A stretch of DNA of 26,197 nt from Asparagopsis taxiformis (lineage: Eukaryota; Rhodophyta; Florideophyceae; Bonnemaisoniales; Bonnemaisoniaceae): positions 1-26,197 of the forward strand of contig JALQPE010003000.1 in the NCBI GenBank assembly GCA_030407315.1. The letters are read 5' to 3'. Made by a program: the position numbers and the translations under genes. The notes beneath the pieces were generated by a model. It saw only the letters and a list, made by a program, of their open reading frames with translations, did no database searches and was not told the origin of the DNA. This document shows positions 8,721 through 18,336 of the stretch, in pieces (the stretch's first letter is position 1; the number at the start of each line of letters is the position of its first letter).

Positions 8721-11004
8721 ATGCCGCCGCGTATTGCGAAGAAAGCTCCAAAGCCTCCGGGCCTCCAGAAAACCCGGTCAGCAGCTGCTGTATCGAGTGC
8801 CCGACAATCCCGTGCGAAGAAGCGGTCTGGGCCTACCGGCAGCATTGAACCGCGGTCCGGTAGTCGCAAGACGGACCGGCGCAGAACTGGGGATCCGCAG
8901 CGAGAAAGTGAGGAAGGAGGAACGGCGCGGAGAGAGATGGGGCTTGACCGAGGCAAGCGTGCTCGCAGGGACAGTGAACATCATGATGATGACATGATAG
9001 TGGCTCAAAACATGTTGGAATTGCGGCAGAGTGCTATGGCAAAGGTAGTTCCTCCCGGGTTGGCAGATGCGGAGGTGCTGCAGACGGAGTCCCAGCCGGG
9101 GGTTCCGACACACTGGAGGCTGTGACCCCCACTGCGCCAACTATGCCGAGTACATCAGCCCCAGCAGGTAATGCAGTCAGGGACCCGAGGATAGCGGCAA
9201 GGGATGTTGTTTCTGAGCAACGTTCACAGGATGCCAACTATCATCGGCGGTCAGGTGGTACTGAGGGGAGAGAGCAGCCGGAGTGCGGGCCTCGTCACAA
9301 CAGAGTGTCATTGGTGCCAAATATGCGCGTAACGCCCCCGCGACGTCAGGCTATTGGCGATGGAGGACATCATATTCCCGATAGCGTGGGAGATGGGGGG
9401 ACGGTGAGGGCAGAGAGGTTGCATCCGCCGGAATCCATCGATTTAATGGCGAGTCGCATCAATGCGCAGAAGAAGAAGATCGCGGAGCTGGAAAAAAAAG
9501 TGTTTAGCCAGGACATAGCAAACAAGGCGCTCACCACGGAGATTGTTGCGTTGGAGGCTAAGGTGAAGACTCTGCAGGCGGAAAATGCCAGCCTTACTGC
9601 AATTGCGAGAACAGGTAGAATCAGTGATCACGGTGGCGGTAAGTCGAAAATACAGAAAGCCATTCCTGTGAAATACCTTGGAGTTCTTAGGGCGGTTGAG
9701 GAAAACCTGACAAAGTGGTGCAAGAACGAGACTATGGAGCTGGACCCTATAGCGGAACAAACGCAGAGACGTTGGACTGGACGTACCATCGAGGTAGAGC
9801 CGGTAGAAGGGGCACTTTGGAGCGAAAACGGTGTAGGATATATTGCTACCCCTCCGGGCTATATCATCAAGAATCTGCAGTGGTATACACCTTCGTACAG
9901 GGACGAGAGTGATCTGCTGAATGACTTGGTGCGACACGTACTGCGTCAAAGTCCGTGGTGTGATGTGTTTTCCGATGAGGAGCAGCGTGTGTGCTGTCAA
10001 GAGGCTGTGGCGGGGAGCAAGGAATTGAAAGTGAAGGTGACGCAGAAACTGTCCGACGTGATGAGTGCACGGAAGCGTAATGCGAGGGACAGATTGTTCG
10101 GTTCGCTGGGGTACACGAAATTAATGTCTAGATGCACGATGCTGACGACGCGAGCTGAGATGGACGAGCGAGAGGAACAAAAGCGCGAAGCGTCTGAGAA
10201 GCTTTTGAAACGGGAAAGTAACGGTGATTTGGATATGGGGAGGTGGCGAACGGCACCGTTCTCAGAGCTGCGATACAGCAAAGGCTTGGTTCCTGACAGC
10301 TTCGAAATGGAAGTGAATGGTGATGCATGGTTTAACAACCGAGTAGCTGTGAATGTGCTGGACATCTTCAGGGGTTATTCGATACGACCAGAACAAGTAA
10401 TGGACATAGAGACGAGCATACTAACGCTGGCGCGCCTGGATGCTTGGCTAGTGACTACTGTGGAGTGTTTGGATGAACCGAAGGGAAAGGAGGTGCACGG
10501 CAGAAGGAGTTTACAAGGCGGTACAGTCAATATGTGGGGGTAGCTTTTCAGCAATTAGTTGGTATGGTGGTGTACTGCATGTCTTGTCTCCAAGGCTCGC
10601 AAGCAAGGGAAGAAACGGACGTTGTCGAGAGCGAACAGCGGACTAGTGCACAGTCACGGCATGTGTTTGCAAGCCGTACTGTGACGAGAGAGGCTGTTGA
10701 AGTGTGGCAAAGCGGAGAGGGGTCTGGAATTGTTCATGTCGTTGATGATGTAAACCGCTGCTCATCACTTGTTCTAGTGTCCGAGGATTGGATTCAATCG
10801 CATATTACGTCAAACCTCGGTGCTGTAATGGATTGTGTGATTGCGCAAGGACTAATTGGCGCAGAACTTTTCGTCGTTGACCCATATGCTGGACACCTGA
10901 CTGCAAACCTGAATGTCGAAATCAATGCCCCACAGTATGGGGGCATGGAGCGGCGCCATGCAGCCACTGCTGATAACGGTTTTGGCGTAATGGAGGATGG
11001 TTGA
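8721..11004 (+). CDS. Unrecognised basic coiled-coil protein (about 760 residues), two apparent frameshifts
   Basis: It starts at the ATG at 8721 (MPPRIAKKAPKPP). The first 75 or so residues are Lys/Arg/Ser/Pro-rich and look disordered and nuclear. As sequenced, frame one stops at 9125, frame two runs to a TAG at 10543 and frame three to a TGA at 11004. Each change is -1 and lies at a G5 run (9098-9102 and 10536-10540). One extra G at each gives a continuous reading (SQPGGSDTLEAV; VNMWGVAFQQLVG), so this is one gene. A coiled coil with heptad-like spacing is encoded at about 9444-9605 (INAQKKKIAELEKKV). The following globular part (about 9690-10490) and the C-terminus (EDWIQSHITSNLG) match no family I recognise. 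It is convergent with the transposase, with only 77 bp between stops. It may be the second protein of that transposon, a TnpA-like DNA binder, but that is inferred from position alone. Confidence 0.65.
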
Positions 11005-11081
11005 AATTAGTGCAGTAAATGTGACGTTGACTAGAAGGTTTATCATGTAGTACATTATCAATAGAGTGCTGCGATTTAGAT

Positions 11082-14000
11082 TTATTCTTCTTCATTATCA
11101 TCTGTGAATTGGTAATCAGTGTTGGTGTAGAAGCGGTTGAGATAGAAACGGTGGTCCGACCAGTGCATTTGTTTCGTAAATGGCTTGACTGGAAAGTTAC
11201 TTCGTACGATGTGCACGGTGCCAGATATAGTAGATGCAGGAATGAGGTCAAACCAAGGACCACCTGCACTGTGGGATGCAGTGTCATTGCTGTCAACGGA
11301 TCCGTTGTCCGGGTCCCATGTGGACCACTTTAAACAAATGCACCCAAGTGATTTTTCCACAGCGGTTTTTGGGGCAAAGCAGGTCATATACTGAACGAAA
11401 GCGAGTTCTACAGGTTGAAACAGGTTTGGAGACTGCAGGCGTACCAGTGCCAGGACGCGCCCTACCCATATGGTTCTGTAGTCATCGGCAGTTCCGGAGA
11501 TGACGACAAAGGAGTACTGCGATCTCTTTGCGGGGCCGAACGATGAAGTTGCAAAGACGCGCTGCTGCTTGTGCCTCGACACGTTTGTGGGGCGAAGCAT
11601 GCCACTGTGCGGGTCAAAGTCGTCGGCATCTGGGACGTACCCTCCCATGACGTAGGCGGACTTTACCACGGTGACGGAAATGTCCATGTCATGTATTGGA
11701 GGGCCTTCTGCCGTGGCGCGCAGTCTAGCGAGGGTGAGGAACGCTTGTGCAGCTGTGTCACCGAGTTGCTGGAATAGCGTTATGGTGCCAGACGGGAACG
11801 AGGAGTTGTGCAGCGGCAAAAGAGTGGCAGGATCGGGCTGTCCGTCGATATCTGCAACGAGGAGGGTTGCATCGGGCAGCAGGGAGGCAAAGTCGTGCAG
11901 TGCAACGGTGAATCCGTCGCGAACGAGTACTGCACCGTCTGTGGGCGATATCATGCGTGCGTTTCCCAATGTGTTCGATGGGGTATGACCAGTTGGAGTG
12001 GCCAAGGAGAATTCCATGTGGCGAATAGTCTCTTCCATGGCTGTGGAGCGCCTTCGAGAGGTTTTCCTATAACTCTGTTTGAACAGAAGATGCGAGTGTT
12101 CGTAGGGGCCTGCATCAATGTGTTCCAGGGCGCCATATCTCTGCAAGTCACCGGGAAGATGGTCTAGAAGATGGAACTTGAAAGTTTTGAGACCTGTGGT
12201 GTGGAATGGGCCGAGGGTGGAGAGCATTGATTGTTTGAAATAGGAAATGGAGTTCTGGAGGCTTTCTAGTTCGGCGGCAGTCCAGTGCTTGATGCGACCG
12301 CGTTTCATGACCCATGCGACGAGGTCAGAGTATTGCGTGCAGATGGAAGTGAGGGGGCTGTATCTACTTCGTCACAGCATGTGTCAATGAATGCTGCGAT
12401 GAAAGGGAACACCATGTCGACATGGTGATAGTCTTTGGCTGCGAGCATGCCGCGTATGCCGTCCTCCGTGAAGAGGCCGTTCAAATTGGTGCCCTTCTCA
12501 CCCTTGGAGAAGTCGACATGAAGACCGGTGATGTAGTAGTCGCGTTCGATAGCGGACAGAATGCTGTTTGAGCCGGCGAGGATGGATTTTTTCACCTTCT
12601 TGAAGGTGCGAGGTGTCCCGGAATGGGAGGCAGTGGTGGTGAGGTCTGGGGAGCTGAGGCGGTGGACAATGCACTGTTTGATGAGCTTTGAGATGCCGAG
12701 GTGGAGATTGTGCAGAGGCTCGAAGGAGAAAATGTTGTAGGGGTCTAGGGGACTGTTGGTGGGTAAAAGAGCGGTCGATTCGAGGACAGAGTGTTGTTCG
12801 AGGAGGGAGAGAGCTTCGAGCGGAGCAGTTGTATGCTCCTGAGCGCTCTCTTGGCGTGCAGAGCGTGTATCATCGAGGGAGCGGGGCTGGTGTGGCGCGC
12901 TGGATTCAAGTTGAGTGGCGGGGATGTAGCAGCGGTGGCAGGGATGTGTGGTGGTAGTGCTGTTGCGAGTGCATGAGAGCTCTTTGGCCTCTGGAAAGTC
13001 GCAGCAATAATTGGCTAGGATGGGAAAGCATTGGCGGGCAGTTGCAGTGGAGTCTGTGCAGGGGAACCCGGAAGAGAACGCGGTGGATAGGGACGAAAAC
13101 ACTTTTTCGAGTGCTTTATGAAGAATATCAATTTTGCGAGCGCGACTAGCAGAACTAGAGGTTGTCGGCATTTCATCACCGAACAAGGCGTTGGACGAAG
13201 GGTTAACAATGTACGGAAGATACCCGACGATGGTGAGGCCGGTACGGATGCAGTGGCGACGGAGGGGGGCGGAGAAGTTGAGCAGTGTGACGTGTATGGG
13301 GTATGCGACGATTGCGGAGCTCTTGAGGCTTGTGCTGCTCTTGTCGGAGTACACTTGGAGGAGGCCGGCAAAGGAGGAAGCGGTGGGATCATTTTCCTCT
13401 GCCCATACGACCTGTGGATCTTCCGAGAGCTGCACGCGCTGTCTAGTAACCTGGTGCAGCGTTTTCGCGAATTCTGTGTGTAGGGGATGAGAAAATATTG
13501 CGGTGCCGTCTGGGGCGGTCTGTGGGGAGGGGTGGAAGAGAGTATTTTGGTCGTTAGCCAGTGCTAACTGCCTGCGGAGCATGTCGACTGGGTCGCGGAG
13601 GTACAGCTGTGCCGAGTACTTACCAGTTTTGTCTGGAATGATGTGGCTCTTGTAACCTTCGGTGCGGAAATGTGTTTCGACCATGGAAGCGGTAACGTGG
13701 CGACATTCTTCTACGGTGCGAACGGCGCTGTTGAACTTTTCTAGGGAGAATGCGGGGTCTTGTAGGATGGTGATGACTTCGCTCACGCGGCCAGCGCCGG
13801 CCTTGTACTCGAGGGTTGTGAGACTGGCGGCGAGGGATTGCACGAGGAGGTCTGCGCGGGAGGGGGTTGAGGTTGGTGGCAGTGAAGCGTCACAGGGTGA
13901 GTCGCTGGAGGAAGCACGACCAGATTCTGGGTCTGGGGAGCTGGGTTGCGGGGAATCATGGTCGCCGTTTCGAGCAGGCTCATGGGTGACGGCAGGGACA

Positions 14001-14119
14001 CGAGCGTTGTTGAAATGTTGGGGAGAGGGGTTGAAACGGTAGCGACACGTTCGCTCATGCAGCGCGAGCGCATAAGCATCTACGCAGTAGTAGAAGCACC
14101 CTTCATACTTGCATTCCAT
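11082..14119 (-). CDS. Transposase of the Plavaka/CACTA/KDZ type, one apparent frameshift
   Basis: It starts at the ATG at 14119. MECKYEGCFYYC then ALHERTC gives a C-X4-C-X12-H-X3-C zinc finger at residues 3-25. A Ser/Pro-rich linker follows, then DPYNIFSFEPLHNLHLGISK near residue 460-480, the D..LH.LHLG motif of CACTA-like transposases. As sequenced this frame ends at a TGA at 12305, and a second frame covers 12308-11082 with KFHLLDHLPGDLQRYG and AGPYEHSHLLFKQSYRKTS, the typical (E/D)..H..fK..yR.TS block. Sense in the second frame extends upstream of its ATG (SDLVAWVMKRGR). One extra C at the C5 run at 12353-12357 joins the two (DTAPLTSIC). The protein is then about 1010 residues, normal for the group. 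These enzymes cut and paste DNA with an RNase H-fold catalytic core. I could not find the TIRs, so the element's limits are unknown. The exact subfamily is uncertain. Confidence 0.7.
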
Positions 14120-14720
14120 GTCGAGTTTTGACGCAAAAGGGAGGATTGCGAGCTGAACAGGGGAGACTGTGCCGTCCAGATGCGACCAATTTTATTTTTG
14201 TGGTGCTTTCGAGACTTGGAATGTAACGTGTTCGTTCGTAGTTTTGTGGGTAGTAGTTTTGTGCTCACTCCAGCTGACATCCCAACGGTGGAATTTAACC
14301 GAGAGTTCAATCATTTCCAACTGTTACATCACATTGCGTGCTGGCAACGTGTGCATGGAAGGACGAACGACTGCCCTGGGAGATGAATTTTCAATTAATT
14401 CATTTGTAATAATAAACTTTTTTATTTCCAAACTTCGTGGAATCTGAATGTGCTTTACAGCGGATATGCCACAGATCATGTAAGGAAAGCAAATGGATTC
14501 TCATATATATGATTATATGTTTATATTCGTTGTTCTCGATCCGGATCTCTTTGTTCGGGGAATCAGAGACCATGGCTTGGGCCATACTCAATCTCACTGC
14601 CGGCGATGATTTCGAGTATGCACAGCAAGACTTAAGCGGACGCAGAAAGCTGTCCGGTCGACGCCGCAGGCTCCACTCCGCCCTCATCACCGACTGATCT
14701 TCTTTGACCGACTTTGCTTT
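14120..14720. other. Upstream flank of the transposase gene; no supported gene
   Basis: About 600 bases with short open frames but no recognisable protein. The right end of the transposon should lie in or beyond this stretch, given that the transposase starts at 14119. I found no inverted match to 8540-8720. Confidence 0.4.
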
Positions 14721-14758
14721 GTACGTGCGCGAATCTTGATCAAGATTCGCGCACGTAC
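14721..14758. repeat. Perfect 38-bp palindrome
   Basis: The half-site GTACGTGCGCGAATCTTGA is followed directly by its exact reverse complement, with no spacer or mismatch. It could extrude as a cruciform, be a dimeric protein-binding site, or mark the junction of an inverted duplication. Confidence 0.95.
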
Positions 14759-14774
14759 CTTCGTTCCATCCTCT

Positions 14775-15830
14775 ACCCTCGAGGGTATGCGTTGAGGGAA
14801 GCGTGGGTTTTGAGTCTGACTATTTCCGTTGATGCGATATTTTTCATGGGAAGCCTGTTGACTGATGGTGTGTATTGAGCGGAGGATGGAAGAGAGGTAC
14901 GTGAAGTTTTGAAAGTATGCTGTGAGGGAAGGTTGATTTTGAGTCTGACTGTTGTGGTTGATTCCGATGTTGTGTAGATGATGCAGGAATGTTGATGACG
15001 GAAGGTAAGTTTCATTGAGTGCCAAGATGTGCTTTGCGAAGATATGGACTGCTGACTATGATTATTGTTAATTGCAAGGTTTTTGGATCATGGTTTGTAT
15101 TGTGTGTAGGATGGATGAGAGGTACATTTGCGAGTTCTCAGGGTATGTAGCGAGGGAAACGTTGGTTTTCAATCTGACTGTTGCGATTGAATCCGATGTT
15201 GCGTAGGTGATGGAGGAATAGTGATGACGGAAGGTAAGTCACATTGGGCGCCCAGACCGGTTGTGCGAAGATGCGGAATGCTGACTACTTTTCTTGGCTA
15301 CACGATTACGTGATTTATGGTTTTTATTGTGTGCAGGATGGAACAGGTAAAGTAAGTGTGCGAGTTTTGAAAGTAAGCAGCGAGGGAAGGTTGGTTTTGA
15401 GTCTGACTATTTCCGTTGATGCGATATTTTTCATTGGAAGCCTATTGAGTCATGGTGTGTATTGTGTGGAGCGAAGGTAAGTGTGCGAGTTTTGAAAGTA
15501 TGCTGTGATGGAAGGTTGGTTTTGAGTCTGACTGTTGTGGTTGATTCCGATGTTGTGTAGATGATGCAGGAATGTTGATGACAGAAGGTAAGTTTTACTG
15601 AGCACCAAGACTTGTTTTGCGAAGATATGGACTGCTGACTTTGATTATTCATTGCAAGGTTTTTGGATCATGGTTTGTATTTTGTGTAGGATGGATGATT
15701 CAGTCATCCTCTCGGAGAGGTAAGTAAGGGAGTTTCTAGGATATCTGTCGTGGTAAGCGTTGCTTTTGAGTCTGACTGTTGTGGTTGATTCTGATGTTGT
15801 GTATGTGATGCAGGAGTGGTGAAGCAGGAA
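14775..15830 (+). repeat. Duplicated array of splice-signal-bounded micro-cassettes
   Basis: Two copies of a unit about 585 bp apart (compare 14792 on with 15384 on, and 14978 with 15561). Within the units, TTGTGTAG or GTGCAG (acceptor-like) is followed by a 10-30 nt cassette and then GTAAGT, GTACNT or GTAAAG (donor-like). Examples of cassettes are 14978-15004 (27 nt), 15110-15121 (12 nt), 15207-15233 (27 nt), 15337-15346 (10 nt), 15561-15587 (27 nt) and 15690-15719 (30 nt). CTGAC, a branch-point-like string, lies about 30 nt before several acceptors. No long reading frame is present on the plus strand. It may be an intron-rich non-coding transcript, a decayed exon array, or a C/D-box-like RNA cluster. 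Confidence 0.6.
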
Positions 15831-16180
15831 CGGCAGGACTGAAGGAGAGTGAAGAAGGGATGTAGGAAGATGGGGAATGAAGCTGTGAGGTGTTTCTGGT
15901 ATGTGTATATTTTGGGGCATACGATAGAAGTGAGAGTGCGTTTCAAGTGGTGTAAGATTTTGCTGACCATGTTCGTGTTTGATGTCTTGATGATTTAATG
16001 GGCTGGGGTGGTGTCGAGGAAAGCGGGGATGGTATTGGGAAGGAGCGTATTTTTTGTAATCTAGGTCGTGAGGGTTCTTGCAGTATGTGCGGATGGTGGT
16101 GCATGGCGTTCGGATGGTAGGGAGAACGCGATAGTGAGGGAGATGGGTGATCGACGATATGCTGACAGGTATTTTGTATT
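15831..16180. other. Spacer without a recognised gene
   Basis: Low-complexity G/T-rich plus strand between the micro-cassette array and the 27-bp repeat. Minus-strand open frames here are compositional and show no family features. Confidence 0.4.
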
Positions 16181-16280
16181 CTGGCTGGATACGTATTTCC
16201 TATTCTAACCGGGTATTTATTTCCTATTCTAACCGGGTATTTATTTCCTATTCTGACCAGATATGTATTCCCTATTCTAG
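16181..16280 (+). repeat. 27-bp tandem repeat, about 3.5 units
   Basis: Units of the type CCTATTCTAACCGGGTATTT recur every 27 bp, and the outer units are degenerate. Because 27 is a multiple of three, the minus strand reads as a repeating RIGNKYPV-like nonapeptide. The surrounding frame shows no other protein character. Confidence 0.85.
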
Positions 16281-16401
16281 AGAGACGTATTGTATACGAG
16301 CAGTTTCCTAAATGAGAGAATAAAATACGGTCCGATATGGGCCCTGAATTTACCATCCGCTGTAATTTCTTCCCTCCCGGTTTTCGCTGATATATTGTAT
16401 A

Positions 16402-16917
16402 CTGGATGTCGGGTCCTAGTATTCCGCCATATGTACTAGAGAAAGTGGATGTCGGGTCCTAGTATTCCGCCAAATGTACTAGAGAAAGTGGATGTCGGGC
16501 CCTAGTATTCCGCCAAACGTACTAGAGAAAGTGGATGTCGGGTCCTAGTATTCCGCCATATGTACTAGAGAAAGTGGATGTCGGGTCCTAGTATTCCGCC
16601 ATATGTACTAGAGAAAGTGGATGTCGGGTCCTAGTATTCCGCCAAATGTACTAGAGAAAGTGGATGTCGGGTCCTAGTATTCCGCCATATGTACTAGAGA
16701 AAGTGGATGTCGGGTCCTAGTATTCCGCCATATGTACTAGAGAAAGTGGATGTCGGGTCCTAGTATTCCGCCATATGTACTAGAGAAAGTGGATGTCGGG
16801 TCCTAGTATTCCGCCAAACGTACTAGAGAAAGTGGATGTCGGGTCCTAGTATTCCGCCATATGTACTAGAGAAAGTGGATGTCGGGCCCTAGTATTCCGC
16901 CATATGTACTAGAGAAA
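16402..16917 (+). repeat. 43-bp satellite array, 12 head-to-tail units
   Basis: Each unit runs from (G/C)TGGATGTCGGG(T/C)CCTAG through TATTCCGCCA(T/A)A and TACTAGAGAAA. Units are exactly 43 bp (16402, 16445, 16488 and so on) and differ only by a few substitutions such as T/C after GTCGGG and CATATG/CAAATG/CAAACG. There are no unique spacers, so it is not a CRISPR. Such uniformity implies recent amplification or gene-conversion-like homogenisation. Confidence 0.95.
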
Positions 16918-16918
16918 G

Positions 16919-17035
16919 TGGACGTCCGCATCCAAAAATTTTTATTTTTTTGGACGCGGACGTTCATTTGTTCTAGTAATCTCGGGGCCGACTAGGACCC
17001 GTACTAGAGAGACTGGACGTCCGCGTCCACTTCCG
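16919..17035. repeat. Inverted repeats of a GGACGTCCGC motif ending the satellite array
   Basis: TGGACGTCCGCATCCAAAAA (16919-16938) faces TTTTTTTGGACGCGGACGTT across an AT-rich loop. A third copy, ACGTCCGCGTCCA, lies near 17016, inverted to the second. The satellite words also recur in this segment (CTAGGACCCG, TACTAGAGAG), so the array and hairpin probably belong to one mobile or amplifying unit. Confidence 0.8.
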
Positions 17036-17250
17036 AAAACACAGACGAACTAGGAAACTTTGGCGGTGCAAGCTGTTTATCGCTGGGAATTGGACATAGT
17101 CAATGAAACAGAAAACATAGCTAGGGAGATATCGAGTGTATTTAAACGCAGGTAGCGAGAGTAGAAGTAAAGGAGGAGGAAAAACCACCTCAACAAAAAA
17201 ACTCAGACCACGATTAACTACAGCATTGAGTGGTCGGATACCCGCATTTT
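17036..17250. other. Spacer left of the Copia insertion
   Basis: No supported gene. It ends in the CATT that forms the Copia target-site duplication. Confidence 0.45.
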
Positions 17251-17254
17251 CATT

Positions 17255-17875
17255 TGTGGAATAAAATGGCTTTGTCGACATGGACACCCAAGGAATAGAG
17301 GGAATACTAGAGGCGATAACAGGAAGCCACAAAGGCCGGGTTTCTGCAGATGCTTGGGTTTGCTCGTTGCTTCTTGCTTGCCCTCTCCTCCCCTTGCACG
17401 ACATCTTGTCGCACTATTTATAGGCAGATGCCGCACGCTGCAGGTACTTTTAAAGTGCCAACAAACAACAGGTTCCACTCTACCCTAACCTAGTCATCGT
17501 ACTAGTGGAAGCTCTCTATCAGAGTGAACCTGTAGCTGTGATGCTTCCATCATGGAATACATCACTTTGCTCTATCCTCAAGCTGAAGATCCATGTCTTC
17601 GTCCAATGAGGATGCCTCTGTATCATAATTAATAATACAGTCTTACGTAATGCAGTGCTGCTATATAATAGCATATATCGATCATTCGATACACTTTCGC
17701 TGTGATGGCTCTATTTCCACTGTATGTGCTCGGCCAATCATTGGCCTCCATCACTTTCTGCTGCTGCATCAATCTGTTCGTCTGGATAGCAGTAAGCCAA
17801 TATCCAGATTGCAGCACATCTGGATCGACCAGCTATTGCGCATGCAATACATCTAGATCGATCAGCTATTGCACA
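17255..17875 (-). repeat. Copia 3' LTR
   Basis: Direct repeat of 22501-23122. On the minus strand it reads TGTGCAATAG to TTCCACA. A TATAAATAG promoter motif lies at 17422-17414. By eye it differs from the other LTR by about three single-base indels, all in short homopolymers, and two substitutions. Confidence 0.95.
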
Positions 17876-17890
17876 CACCCCCCATTGGCA
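17876..17890 (-). other. Polypurine tract of the Copia element
   Basis: On the minus strand AATGGGGGGTG lies directly against the start of the 3' LTR, the position where plus-strand DNA synthesis is primed. Confidence 0.75.
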
Positions 17891-17928
17891 TGAACAATAC
17901 AATTTGAATGCCAACTGGCTACTTCCAT

Positions 17929-18336
17929 TCATGACTGTCCAGTTTGTATCCCTGGTCGAGAGCTATATGCAACGTGCCATCGACACATATGTTGTTGGGT
18001 AAGCGGTATAAAAACAATGTTTCTTTTGGTCAAGGCGTCAGCGACATTGTCAGATCCTCGGATCCATCGCAGTACATCAATGTCATTCCCATCGAAGCTG
18101 TCTCTTATTCTCTGCACCGTTTGTCGTAAACGATAGTCGCGACTGTCATGCAATGTTGTCAATGTGTCGAATAAACCACGAGAGTCAATGTTGATGTGTG
18201 ACTTGATCGAACTGTCATCCAGCAAAGCACGAACACCTTGTCGTAGGTAGTAGGCACGGTCATCAGCTGCTGCGCAAGCAATTATTTCAGCGCCAAAAGA
18301 TGAGTATGTAACTCTGTGTTGCTTTGATGACGACAT
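17929..18336 (-). pseudogene. pol: Copia RNase H segment
   Basis: It contains SSKQHRVTYSSFGAEIIAC, then NIDSRGLFDTL and VLRWIRGSDNVADALTKRN, the typical C-terminal half of Copia RNase H with its E, D and late D/N positions. The first catalytic Asp (SDASF) lies in the preceding RT frame. The change between them is -1, near the GAATGTCG at about 18335. The frame ends in TGQS and a stop before the polypurine tract. Confidence 0.8.

Noticed and set aside
9090..9125. Programmed -1 ribosomal frameshift in the coiled-coil gene
   Set aside because: No canonical X XXY YYZ slippery heptamer lies in the right phase, and the G5 run with a single missing base explains the break more simply.
14437..14697. 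Plus-strand open frame of 86 codons right of the transposase
   Set aside because: It has no recognisable domain, a hydrophobic then Arg-rich composition typical of chance frames, and no supporting context.
15943..16356. Minus-strand open frame of 137 codons over the 27-bp repeat
   Set aside because: Its protein character comes from the repeat and simple composition, with no family features or conserved neighbours.
16402..16917. Regular array that could be mistaken for a CRISPR
   Set aside because: Units are contiguous 43-bp copies with no unique spacers, and the context is eukaryotic.
17629..17893. Short open frames in the LTRs, repeated at 22876-23103
   Set aside because: They recur only because the LTR is duplicated, and LTR non-coding sequence explains them.
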